Source of the DNA: CAZVIK01 sp964627045
GTDB taxonomy: Bacteria; Acidobacteriota; Terriglobia; Bryobacterales; Bryobacteraceae
DNA length: 39,274 nucleotides
NCBI GenBank assembly: GCA_964627045.1
Contig: CAZVIK010000010.1
Location: forward strand, 1 to 39,274
Reading direction: 5' to 3'
The translations under genes were made by a program, and so were the position numbers. Below the pieces are notes generated by a model that was given only the letters and a program-made list of their open reading frames with translations, ran no database searches and was not told the DNA's origin. Positions 8,614 to 18,270 of the stretch are shown here, piece by piece; position 1 is the first letter of the stretch; each line of letters begins with the position of its first letter.

Positions 8614-9780
8614 GTGATCACAACGCGGCTCTTTCAGGACGACTCCTACCTGAAGACGTTCTCGGCGCACGTGGTCGAGACCGGCGACGACGGCCGCCGC
8701 GTCTACCTGGATCGCACGGCATTCTACCCGGCCTCCGGCGGTCAACCCCACGATCTCGGCGCCATTGCCGGGGTGCCGGTGGTCGACGTCATCGACGAAG
8801 ACAAACGGATCGCGCACATCCTGGCCGCCCCGGTTGGCGATTCGTTGGTCGAGGGGTGCATCGATTGGCCCCGCCGCTTCGACCACATGCAGCAGCACAG
8901 CGGACAGCACCTGCTCTCGGCGGTCCTTCAGGATCTGTTCGGAGCCGGGACGGTCAGCTTCCACATGGGAGGGGAGAGTTCCACCATCGACGTGGCAGGC
9001 GCCGAACTGGACGCCGCGGCCATCGCCCGCGCCGAGCAGCGCGCCAACGACGTCGTCGCCGAGAACCGCCCCCTGTCGGTCACCAACGAAGAGGCGTCTC
9101 AGGCCGCCGGGTTGCGCCGCGCCAGCGAACGCGAGGGGATGCTCCGCATCGTCTCCATCGAGGGGTTGGACCGAAGCGCCTGCGGCGGCACTCACGTACG
9201 GGCCACGGGCGAGGTCGGCGCCGTTCTGATTCGCAGGTTGGAGAAGGTCCGCGGCAACCTCCGCATCGAGTTCCTCTGCGGCGGCCGGGCCGTGCGGCGC
9301 GCCCGGAAAGACTACGACGCGCTGTCCGGGGTTGCCCGCATTTTCTGTTCTACGTTGGACGATGCGCCGTCGCTGGCGGCGTCGCAGCGCGCGGCGCTGG
9401 AGAGCACGGGGAAGGCCCTCCGGAAGGCGGCGGGCGAATTGGCCCGTTACCATGGGTTGGAACTCTACGACGCCACTCCAGTGGGACCCGAAGGCTTCCG
9501 CCGCGCGGTCCAACGCCGCCCTTCCGGCGCCATCGACGACGAGGTGCGGGCGCTGGCCCAGGGATTCACCTCGCAGGCCAAGGCGGTCTTCGTGGCGGCA
9601 TTCGATTCTCCCCCGGCGGTGCTGTTGGCGGTGTCCGAGGACTCCGGCATCCACGCCGGCGACGCGCTGAAGTCCCCGCTTTCAGCCCACGGCGGGCGCG
9701 GCGGCGGCAACGCCCGCACCGCGCAGGGAAGCCTCCCGTCGCGCGAGGCGCTCGATTCGCTTCTGGCCGGTCTCCCCTGA
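8614..9780 (+). CDS. alaX: AlaX-like alanyl-tRNA editing protein with DHHA1 domain
   Basis: This is a free-standing relative of the AlaRS editing domain that hydrolyses mischarged tRNA(Ala) (Ser- or Gly-tRNA). The N-terminal part has YPASGGQPHDLG. The zinc-binding editing centre is visible as HMQQHSGQHLL (HXXXH) and, further on, CGGTHV. The C-terminal third ends with a DHHA1 glycine motif (GGRGGGNARTAQ), so this is the long AlaX form, about 388 residues. I chose GTG 8614 because conservation begins there (ITTRLFQDDSY); TTG 8599 is possible, and longer starts would run into nuoA. It is 31 bases after nuoA on the same strand, so cotranscription is likely. A full alaS lies about 1.1 kb away on the other strand. 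Confidence 0.88.
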   Translation: MITTRLFQDDSYLKTFSAHVVETGDDGRRVYLDRTAFYPASGGQPHDLGAIAGVPVVDVIDEDKRIAHILAAPVGDSLVEGCIDWPRRFDHMQQHSGQHLLSAVLQDLFGAGTVSFHMGGESSTIDVAGAELDAAAIARAEQRANDVVAENRPLSVTNEEASQAAGLRRASEREGMLRIVSIEGLDRSACGGTHVRATGEVGAVLIRRLEKVRGNLRIEFLCGGRAVRRARKDYDALSGVARIFCSTLDDAPSLAASQRAALESTGKALRKAAGELARYHGLELYDATPVGPEGFRRAVQRRPSGAIDDEVRALAQGFTSQAKAVFVAAFDSPPAVLLAVSEDSGIHAGDALKSPLSAHGGRGGGNARTAQGSLPSREALDSLLAGLP

Positions 9781-9785
9781 TCCTG

Positions 9786-10832
9786 TTACCTGGCGGGGGC
9801 GAAGCCGGAGAGGGTCAGCATCACCAGACCCGCTGAAATAAGGAACAGCGTCAGGAACAGAAACGCCTTGGTCCTCGCGTCGGTGTCAACCAGTTCCTTC
9901 CAGGCGAAACTCCCCCACAGCGCCGCCACCACCGGCACGCCGCCGGCCAGTGCGAAAAACAACGGCCGGTCCGCGCCGGCCTCCTCCGGGGCGGCGTTCA
10001 CGACCAGCCAGCAGATCGCGCCGGAGGCCCAGGCGGCGCCCCCGAGCAGGCCCAGCAGGTGTTTGCGCATCTTGCCGCGGACGTAGTCCAGGATGTCCAC
10101 GGGTTTGCCGGAGATCGGAAGGTTCATGAAGAAGAGGTTATAGACCACCGTGGAGAACAGAACCCCGCCCGCAAACAACAGGGCCGTCGAGTACGGGCCG
10201 ACGCCGATGTCGCCTCGCTGCGCCATCGCCACCAGCGGAAGGTGAACGCTCACCATGATGCCCCCGGCGGCCGAAAGCAGAATTCCCCTCCACGACACGG
10301 ATGGACGCAGCGTCCGGTGCTCACCGGCCTTCATCCGGGCGATCTCACGCGACAAGGAACCGGAGCGATGAGACAGGATCGCGGCGACCAGAGAAGCGCC
10401 CAGTAACGCCACCGCGGTGAAGAGCATCGTCGCATTTGCCGCCGGATTGTTGACGTGCCCCAGGATCACCGTGATCAGCAATGCCAACCCCAGCCCCACG
10501 GGGAAGGCGATGCTGATGCCGGCGATCGTGGATGCTCCCACCAACAGCATGTTGCCGAGGTTGAACAACCCGCCTGCGGCCACGGCGAAGGCCATGTTCC
10601 GTTTCCCGGCGCGCATCAGGTCGTCGGTCAGGACGAACCCGTCGGCGCCCAGCGTGCCCAACGTAAACGCCGCCACGGCGGCGGCCACCGCCGCACCGAT
10701 GGCGAAATCGAAGTAGTAAAGCTCGAACCGCCACTTCTTCGCCAGCTTCAGAGTGTTGATCCAACTGCCCATCAGCAGCAGGCTGGCGATGGTCGCCAGT
10801 AGAGTCTGGAGATAACTAAGTGGCAATGTCAT
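9786..10832 (-). CDS. DMT-superfamily transporter resembling ureide permeases
   Basis: This is a 348-residue membrane protein with about ten hydrophobic helices. The pattern is GSWINTLKLAKKWRFELYYF near the start, FAVAAGGLFNLGNMLLVGAS, and IAGISIAFPVGLGLALLIT. To me this matches the layout of the ureide permease family (YFD near helix 2, AGGxxxxLGN in helix 4, then the FPVGxGLALL helix), which moves allantoin and related compounds in plants; bacterial homologues are uncharacterised. The substrate is therefore unknown. The gene converges on the AlaX-like gene (5 bases between stops) and starts 71 bases after alaS stops, on the same strand. Confidence 0.6.
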   Translation of the reverse strand: MTLPLSYLQTLLATIASLLLMGSWINTLKLAKKWRFELYYFDFAIGAAVAAAVAAFTLGTLGADGFVLTDDLMRAGKRNMAFAVAAGGLFNLGNMLLVGASTIAGISIAFPVGLGLALLITVILGHVNNPAANATMLFTAVALLGASLVAAILSHRSGSLSREIARMKAGEHRTLRPSVSWRGILLSAAGGIMVSVHLPLVAMAQRGDIGVGPYSTALLFAGGVLFSTVVYNLFFMNLPISGKPVDILDYVRGKMRKHLLGLLGGAAWASGAICWLVVNAAPEEAGADRPLFFALAGGVPVVAALWGSFAWKELVDTDARTKAFLFLTLFLISAGLVMLTLSGFAPAR

Positions 10833-10903
10833 GGCGGGTTGTTTCTATCGATACGTGAGCGTACAATGCGCGGACCCCACCGGTCAAGCGGTCGGCGGAG
10901 TGA

Positions 10904-13546
10904 CTAGAGCATGCCTTCGACTTGCGAGTACACCCGTTCCAGCGCCGCGGGAAGCCCCGCCAAGTCTTTGGCGCCGGCCTCGGCCATATCGGGACGCCCT
11001 CCCCCACGGCCGCCCAGCGCCTGTGCCAGAGAGCCGGCGAGCTTTCCGGCGTGGACTTTCGACGTGAGGTCCTTGGTCACCGCGCTTACGATGGCGACCG
11101 CCTCTCCCTCGGCCGCGGCCAGCACGACCACCGCTGTCTTCCACTTGTTGCGCAGGGAATCGGCCAGCGCGCGCATCTGCTCGCGGTCCAGGCCGTCCAC
11201 GCGCCCGGCCAGCACCGTGGCGCCTTTGATCGCGCGGGCCTGCGCTTCCAGTTCGCCCGCCTGCGACTGCGCCACCTTGCGCTTCAGTTGATCCAGTTGG
11301 CGCTCCAGGACCTTCTGAGCCGCCAGCAGCCGGTCGAGGTGGTCGAACAGGTCGGCCTCGGAAGCCCGCAGCGCGCCCGACACCTTCGCGAGCGATTGTG
11401 AGACCTCCTGGAAGCGCGCCAGCGCGCCTTCGCCCGTGATGGCCTCAATGCGGCGCACCCCGGCCGATATGCTGCCTTCATACACGATCTTGCAGACGCC
11501 GATGTCGCCCGTGCGGCCGACGTGGGTGCCGCCGCACAACTCGCGGCTGAAGCCCGGAACGCTCACCACGCGCACCGTCTCGCCGTACTTCTCGCCGAAC
11601 AAGGCCATCGCGCCGGTGGTGAGCGCCTGGTCGATGCCCATCAGATCGGTGTGGACCTCTGAATTTTTCAGGATCTGCTGGTTGACCTGCTTTTCGACCT
11701 CTTCCAGTTCCGCGGCGTCCAAGGCTGCGTAGTGCGTGAAATCGAACCGCAGACGGCCGGGTTCCACGACGCTGCCGGACTGCTTCACGTGCTGTCCGAG
11801 CACATTGCGGAGCGCCGCGTGAAGCAGGTGCGTCGCTGTGTGGTTCCGCATGGCCGCGCGGCGCGGCGTCTCATCCACTCGCGCGTGCAACGCGTCTCCT
11901 ACGCGAAGCGGCGCCAGCGCCGTAACGCGGTGCGCGGTGAGACCCGCCACCGCCGGGTAGACCGCCTCGACGCTCGCCACAGGCTGTCCGGTCTCGGGGG
12001 AATACAGCCGCCCCGTGTCGCCGGCTTGCCCGCCGGATTCCGCGTAGAAGGGGGTTTGGTCCAACATCAATTCGGCCTTTTCGCCCGCGCCGATCCGGTC
12101 CACCTGCTTCTGATCGACCACCAGCGCGCCGATCCGGCAATCGGGGGCCTCCAGCGTCTCGTAGCCCACGAATCTCGTGCGTTGTTGCGCGGCGATCTCC
12201 TGGTAGACCGGAGCGATCTGCGCTTGTTGCGCCCCTTTCCAACTGGCGCGGGCGCGCTCCCGCTGACCCTCCATCTCGCGTTCGAACTCCGCGCGGTCGA
12301 TGGCCAGCCCGTACTCGCGCGCCATCTCCTCCTGCTCGTCGATCGCCAGTCCGTAGGTGTCGTAGAGCTTGAAGGCGACCGGCCCGGCCAGCACGCCGCC
12401 GGCCGCGGACTTGGCCTCGTCGTGGAAGACCCGTTCGGCCACCTGGAAGGTCGTTTGATAGCGGTGTTCTTCTTCCTTCACCACGCGCGCCACGCGCGCC
12501 ACGCTCTCCATCAGTTCCGGATAGGCCGGCCGCATCAATTCGGCCACGAATCCGGTCAATTGATAAAGGAACGGTTGTTCGACTCCCACCATCCGCGCGT
12601 TACGCATGGCGCGCCGCATGATCTTCCGCAACACATAGCCGCGGCCCTCGTTAGAAGGCACCACGCCGTCGTGAATCAGGAACGCCGCCGCGCGCGCGTG
12701 ATCGGCGGCGATGCGCAGGCTGGTATCCACGCGCGCCTCCTGGCCATGCTCCACTCCGAACAACTCGGCCGCGCGGAGGACCACCGGCGCCAGCAGGTCG
12801 CACTCGTAGTTGGACAGCTTGCCCTGCATTACGGCCGCGATCCGCTCCAGGCCCATGCCGGTGTCGATGGAAGGGCGGGGAAGCGGCGTGAGTGTGCCGT
12901 TTGTATCGCGGTTGTACTGCATGAACACGAGGTTCCAGATCTCGACGTAGCGGCCGCCGGCGTCGCTTGGGAACGCTTCGTGCTCGTGGCCCGGCTCGGA
13001 GGCTTCCGGGCCCAGGTCGTAGTGAATCTCCGAACACGGTCCGCACGGCCCGGTCTCGCCCATCTGCCAGAAGTTGTCCTTCTCGTCGAGGCGGAAAATG
13101 CGGCTCTTCGGTACGCCGGTCACCTGTTGCCAAAGCTGCTCGGCGTCGTCGTCTTCGCGGAAAACGGTGAAATAGAGCCGGTCCTTCGGCAGGCCGTAAT
13201 CCTTGGTGATCAGGTCCCAGGCGAAGGCGATCGCGTCGGCTTTGAAATAGTCGCCGAAGCTGAAATTGCCCAGCATCTCGAAGAAGGTGTGGTGGCGCCG
13301 GGTGTAGCCGACGTTCTCCAGATCGTTGTGCTTGCCGCCGGCGCGGACGCATTTTTGGCTGGTGGTGGCGCGCGTGTAGTCGCGCTTTTCCGCGCCCAGG
13401 AACACGTCCTTGAACTGGTTCATCCCGGCGTTGGCGAACAGCAACGTGGGATCGTTGGCGGGAACCAGCGACGAACTGGAGACAATCCGATGGCCGCGCG
13501 CGGCGAAGAAATCGAGATACTTCTGGCGTATTTCGTGACCGGTCAC
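10904..13546 (-). CDS. alaS: alanyl-tRNA synthetase
   Basis: The protein charges tRNA(Ala) with alanine. It has about 880 residues, normal for bacteria. The catalytic domain shows FANAGMNQFKDVFLG and TRRHHTFFEMLGNFSFGDYF. The editing domain has HTATHLLHAALR and CGGTHVGRTGDIG. The C-terminal DHHA1 region ends with GGRGGGRPDMAEAGAKD. The open frame extends 82 codons further upstream, but that part is the shadow of pyrF. The start is GTG 13546, whose GTGA overlaps the pyrF stop by four bases, so translation is probably coupled to pyrF. Family-typical sequence begins at once (GHEIRQKYLDFF). Confidence 0.97.
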   Translation of the reverse strand: MTGHEIRQKYLDFFAARGHRIVSSSSLVPANDPTLLFANAGMNQFKDVFLGAEKRDYTRATTSQKCVRAGGKHNDLENVGYTRRHHTFFEMLGNFSFGDYFKADAIAFAWDLITKDYGLPKDRLYFTVFREDDDAEQLWQQVTGVPKSRIFRLDEKDNFWQMGETGPCGPCSEIHYDLGPEASEPGHEHEAFPSDAGGRYVEIWNLVFMQYNRDTNGTLTPLPRPSIDTGMGLERIAAVMQGKLSNYECDLLAPVVLRAAELFGVEHGQEARVDTSLRIAADHARAAAFLIHDGVVPSNEGRGYVLRKIMRRAMRNARMVGVEQPFLYQLTGFVAELMRPAYPELMESVARVARVVKEEEHRYQTTFQVAERVFHDEAKSAAGGVLAGPVAFKLYDTYGLAIDEQEEMAREYGLAIDRAEFEREMEGQRERARASWKGAQQAQIAPVYQEIAAQQRTRFVGYETLEAPDCRIGALVVDQKQVDRIGAGEKAELMLDQTPFYAESGGQAGDTGRLYSPETGQPVASVEAVYPAVAGLTAHRVTALAPLRVGDALHARVDETPRRAAMRNHTATHLLHAALRNVLGQHVKQSGSVVEPGRLRFDFTHYAALDAAELEEVEKQVNQQILKNSEVHTDLMGIDQALTTGAMALFGEKYGETVRVVSVPGFSRELCGGTHVGRTGDIGVCKIVYEGSISAGVRRIEAITGEGALARFQEVSQSLAKVSGALRASEADLFDHLDRLLAAQKVLERQLDQLKRKVAQSQAGELEAQARAIKGATVLAGRVDGLDREQMRALADSLRNKWKTAVVVLAAAEGEAVAIVSAVTKDLTSKVHAGKLAGSLAQALGGRGGGRPDMAEAGAKDLAGLPAALERVYSQVEGML

Positions 13547-14238
13547 AAGTTCATTGTGACATGCGGCCCGATCTCGTCGCAGATGCGCCGCACCTCGGCC
13601 TGCGGGTCCGCGGCGCGTGTCACCTGCCGTCCGACGACCAGGTAGCTGGCGCCGTTCTGAATGGCCTCGGCGGGCGTCGCCACGCGCTTTTGGTCGCCCT
13701 TGCCCGAACCGGCCGAGCGCACCCCCGGCGTCACCAGAATCGCTTTGGGCCCCGCGATCCGGCGCACCTCGGCGACCTCCAGAGGCGAACACACCAGCCC
13801 GTCCACGCCCGCTTCCATCGCCTGGCGCACGCGCAGGGCGACCAGTTCCTTGACGGTGTGCTTGTAGCCCATCTCCGCCAGGTCACCGTCGTCGAGGCTG
13901 GTGAGCACGGTGACGGCCAGGATCTTGAGCCCGGAATCCCCGCGGCCGTCAACCGCCGCCCGCATCACCTGCGGGACGGCGTGCACCGTGAGAAGGCGCG
14001 CGCCGCTGGCCGCCACTCGGGCGGTGGCGCGCTTCACCGTCTCGCCGATGTCGTAGTACTTCATGTCCAGGAAGACCAGCTTGCCCGCGGCAGTGAGTTC
14101 GCGGACGAACTCCATCCCGGCGGCGGCGTACAACTCCATTCCGACTTTGTAGAAGGACACGCTGTCGCCAAGCCGCTCGGCCAGTTGCCGCGCCTCGGCG
14201 GCGGATTCCATATCCAGGGCGATGATGATTGGGTTCAT
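13543..14238 (-). CDS. pyrF: orotidine-5'-phosphate decarboxylase
   Basis: PyrF makes UMP from OMP, the last step of de novo pyrimidine synthesis. The 231 residues form a TIM barrel with the active-site set visible: D9 (IALDME), K31 (FYKVGME) and the D58-x-K60-x-x-D63 array in LDMKYYDIG. The C-terminal phosphate-binding part reads YLVVGRQVTRAADP, and VTPGVRS precedes it. The start is ATG 14238. Its last four bases overlap the alaS start, forming a two-gene unit. A TAGCAT stretch lies directly upstream of the ATG. Confidence 0.95.
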   Translation of the reverse strand: MNPIIIALDMESAAEARQLAERLGDSVSFYKVGMELYAAAGMEFVRELTAAGKLVFLDMKYYDIGETVKRATARVAASGARLLTVHAVPQVMRAAVDGRGDSGLKILAVTVLTSLDDGDLAEMGYKHTVKELVALRVRQAMEAGVDGLVCSPLEVAEVRRIAGPKAILVTPGVRSAGSGKGDQKRVATPAEAIQNGASYLVVGRQVTRAADPQAEVRRICDEIGPHVTMNL

Positions 14239-14440
14239 AGAATGCTAGCGGGCTCTTCCCGTTCTCCGGACGCAGACAGTGCGGCAGGCGGCCCAACGCT
14301 TGGTCCAATGTCTTTGGACTCAGCGTGGACGCTCAACCCGCCGCCATGACGTGTGCGGTCCGCTTCTTGGACATCAAGAACAGTCTACGTGGGTTGGCGT
14401 CCGTCGCGCAGGCCGTCGCCTGGCGTGGTGGTCTGCGACT
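14239..14440. other. pyrF upstream region, no gene supported
   Basis: This is the pyrF promoter side and the junction with the ATPase remnant. Short open frames exist on the + strand, but none resembles a protein I know. It should contain the pyrF promoter, but no convincing -35/-10 pair stands out. Confidence 0.5.
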
Positions 14441-14928
14441 TGCCCGTCTCCTTCTGCCTGCAGCACCACTTTGTGTCCGCTGATCTCCCGCTAAGTTCAG
14501 TTGACAAGCGAGGTGCAGTCGTTGCTCCGAACCTCTCGGATGGATGCCTCTCCATGATCGGATTAGTTACGCTGGCCCTCACTGCAGGCAAGCCAAGCGT
14601 CCTGTGTGTGGAGGAGCCTGAGAACGGCCTTACGCCGAAGGCAACACGAGTGTTTTACCGGACCGTACGCGCAATCGCCCAGGCAGAGCAGGCCTCCGAG
14701 CGAAGCCAAGTACTGCTTTCCTCCCACTCGCCGTTTGTCATCGTCGACGCGTGGAACGGGGATGAGCGGGATTTTATCTACCAGTGCCACCCCTCGGAAG
14801 GAATGGCGAAGGTCTTGAAATTCACTGAAGTGGTGAAGGACGGCGGTGTCCTCCGTGGCGACGGGACGCTCGGGTTAACGCTGGCGGAGCAAGTCATGGA
14901 TGGTTTTCGCTACCAACCCCAATTGTGA
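14440..14928 (+). pseudogene. C-terminal remnant of an AAA/ABC-type (AAA_21/OLD-like) ATPase
   Basis: About 155 residues at the end of this frame match the C-terminal half of the AAA_21/RecF-like ATPases. An ABC signature-like LSDG comes first, then Walker B with catalytic Glu in SVLCVEEPENGL, and then the H-loop LSSHSPFVIVDAW. There is no Walker A (GXXXXGKS) upstream in any frame, so the nucleotide-binding N-terminal half is missing and the product cannot be a working ATPase. The frame is open back to ATG 14353, but the sequence before about 14440 has no family resemblance. Several 60-base lines that I counted by hand have 52-63% G+C, below the neighbouring genes. Whole genes of this kind occur in OLD-like and other defence or toxin contexts. 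It is probably a decayed, transferred gene. Confidence 0.72.
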
Positions 14929-15118
14929 CCAAGCCGGTACCCGTGACGGAACCTCGGGGACGGGTTTTTTGCCCTCGGAGTCGGCGGGTACCACCGGTTG
15001 TGACCGAACGGCACCCCAATTGGATATGCTCCTACTTTGGTGAATCGCGATCGCCCTGGCTGGGGTGGAATCGGCGAATGAAGCCGCCTTCTCGATGGTT
15101 GCCGCGCCTCGATGGCGA
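14929..15118. other. non-coding stretch downstream of the ATPase remnant
   Basis: No gene is seen between the remnant and the dinB stop. It holds a weak terminator-like stem (separate entry). The sequence is less GC-rich than its neighbours and looks like part of the same decayed insert. Confidence 0.5.
14940..14970 (+). terminator. weak terminator-like stem followed by six Ts
   Basis: CCCGT (14940-14944) can pair with ACGGG (14960-14964), and TTTTTT follows at 14965-14970. The stem is only five base pairs with a long loop, so this is tentative. It lies 12 bases after the ATPase remnant stop, where a terminator would be expected. Confidence 0.3.
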
Positions 15119-16345
15119 CTAGGGCCGCCGCCGTCCGGGCAGGCCGGCCGGGTTCTCCTGCACGCGCTCGCGGAACCCGCCCTTCAGGCCGCGGGCCAGC
15201 GACACAGCGGACTCCCCGTATCGGTCGCGCACGGAGTCAGCCGCTCCGAGCGCTTTGCGCCAGCGGTCATCGCTCTCCTGATCGAGCAAGCTCAACTGGC
15301 CGGGCGCGGTCTCCAGGCCGCTCGCCTGGACACCGAGAAGCCGCACCGGTTTCCCGTGCCAGTTCTTTTCGAACAAGGCGCGGATTTCCCGATGCAGGTC
15401 CACGTCGAGGTCGGTCGCATGGTCCAGCGTCACCGCGCGTGTGTTTGTATGGAAGCCCTGATCGCGGAGCTTCAGTTGAATCGTTCGCGCGTACAAGCGG
15501 TGCTCGCGCAGGCGGCGCCCCACCATCTGGCACAGGCGCGCGAGCGTCGCCGCCAGCCGCTCACGGTCCGTGGTGTCTTCATCGAAGGTGTGTTCGTGAC
15601 TGATCGATTTGGGAGCTTCCTCCTCGCCGATCTCGCCGTCGAACCAACTGCCCGCGTCCTCGCCGCGCGCCTTGCCCGCCATGGCGCATCCCCACTGGCC
15701 GAAATGCTCGTCGAGGAATTTCTCGTCGAACCGCGCCAGGTCGCCCACCTTCCAAATGCCCAGCCGGTGCAGACTCGCTTCCGTGACCTTGCCAATACCC
15801 GGAATCCGCCGCACGTCCAGCGGCGCGAGCCATCGCGCCTCCTCGCCGGGGAGAACGTAGAACACCCCGTTCGGCTTGGCCTGGTCGGAAGCGACCTTAG
15901 CGACCAGGCGCGACGACGCGATCCCGACCGAGCAGTTCAGCCCGGTCTCGCGTTTCATCGATTCGTGCAGCTTGTGGGCCGCCGCCAGCGGCGGTCCGTG
16001 CAGCCGGGCCGTGCCCGTCATGTCCAGGTACGCTTCGTCGATCGACGCCATTTCTACCAGCGGTGTGAAACTCTGGAAGACGGTGTAGGCTTTGCCGGAA
16101 TACTCGCGGTACATGTGCGGATGTCCGTCGAGGAAGACCGCCTGCGGGCACAGCTTGTATGCGGTGCGCAAAGGCATCGCCGAGTGCACGCCGAATTTCC
16201 GCACCGCGTAGGACGCCGCGCTCACCACGCCGCGTTGATCGGGCCGTCCTCCCACCACCACGGGCTTGCCTTTCAGCGACGGGTCGAGCAGTTCCTCCAC
16301 CGAGACGAAGAACGCATCCATGTCGACGTGGAAGATGACCTTCAC
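15119..16345 (-). CDS. dinB: DNA polymerase IV
   Basis: This is a Y-family translesion polymerase of 408 residues. Catalytic acids are D8 (HVDMDAFF) and D103/E104 (SIDEAYLD). F13 occupies the steric-gate position. The thumb helix-hairpin-helix is seen as RIPGIGKVTEASL, and the little-finger domain as SISHEHTFDEDT to the end. QLSLLD at about residues 350-355 resembles the beta-clamp binding motif, although here it is followed by a further 53 basic and polar residues rather than sitting at the extreme C-terminus. The start is GTG 16345, in a four-base GTGA overlap with the stop of prmC. It is the last gene of the DUF1385-prfA-prmC-dinB run. Confidence 0.95.
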   Translation of the reverse strand: MKVIFHVDMDAFFVSVEELLDPSLKGKPVVVGGRPDQRGVVSAASYAVRKFGVHSAMPLRTAYKLCPQAVFLDGHPHMYREYSGKAYTVFQSFTPLVEMASIDEAYLDMTGTARLHGPPLAAAHKLHESMKRETGLNCSVGIASSRLVAKVASDQAKPNGVFYVLPGEEARWLAPLDVRRIPGIGKVTEASLHRLGIWKVGDLARFDEKFLDEHFGQWGCAMAGKARGEDAGSWFDGEIGEEEAPKSISHEHTFDEDTTDRERLAATLARLCQMVGRRLREHRLYARTIQLKLRDQGFHTNTRAVTLDHATDLDVDLHREIRALFEKNWHGKPVRLLGVQASGLETAPGQLSLLDQESDDRWRKALGAADSVRDRYGESAVSLARGLKGGFRERVQENPAGLPGRRRP

Positions 16346-17128
16346 ACCGGCCTCGCCGAAATCACCCGCGGAATCCCAGCCAGATCCGGGGTCAACTGAA
16401 CGTCCCTCCAGCCGCCGGCCAGCATCCCGCGCACCGGATCGGCCATCCGGAACCCAAGCTCCATCACCAACGCGCCGCCGGGACGAAGCACGCGCCGGGC
16501 GTCGTGGACTAACCGACGGTAGACCTCCAGGCCAGTTTCGCCGGCGAACAGAGCGGTGTGCGGCTCGTGGTCGCGCACCTCACGCTGGAGGCCGGCCATG
16601 TCCCGCAGGGCCACATAGGGAGGGTTGGACACCACAAGATCGAATCCCGCCGGCGCGATCGCGGACACCAGGTCGCAAGCGGCCCATCGGACGCGCGCCT
16701 TGAGACGCCGCGCGTTGTCCGCCGCCACCCGCAGCGCCGCCGCGGAGATATCCGTGCCCCACACTTCCAGGCCCGGCCGCTCCAGCGCCAGCGTCACCGC
16801 GATCGCCCCCGAGCCGCAGCCCACGTCCACCACGCGCCGGACTCCGTCCATCCTCTCGAGTGCGGCCTCGATCACGTGTTCGGTTTCGGGGCGGGGAATC
16901 AGCACATCCGGAGTCACGCGAAACTCCCGCCCGTAGAACTCCTGCCTGCCCGTGATGTACTGGGTAGGCGCGCCATCGAGCCTCCGGTCCACGAACTCCT
17001 CGAACGCGCCCAGCGCCTTCTCCGGCACCATTTCGTTTCCGTGCGCGTAGAGCCACTCGCGCGTGCGCGCGAGCGCGTGGCAGAGCAATACTTCGCTGGT
17101 CAGTCTGGGAACCGGGTCGCCGGCCTGC

Positions 17129-18259
<1,131 letters not shown>

Positions 18260-18270
18260 GGGGAAGAAGG

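Noticed and set aside
12470..12500. Short direct repeat of CACGCGCGC
   Set aside because: It is codon-level repetition of an Arg/Val stretch inside alaS and not a genetic element.
11732..13645. 637-codon open frame on the + strand across alaS
   Set aside because: It is the antisense shadow of alaS in high-GC DNA; its sequence is Arg/His/Val-rich with no family resemblance.
14353..14928. The ATPase fragment as an intact small gene of an active defence system
   Set aside because: There is no Walker A and no partner gene nearby, so it cannot be a working ATPase module.
15065..16399. 444-codon open frame on the + strand across dinB
   Set aside because: dinB on the other strand has all catalytic residues; the + frame shows none of a known family.
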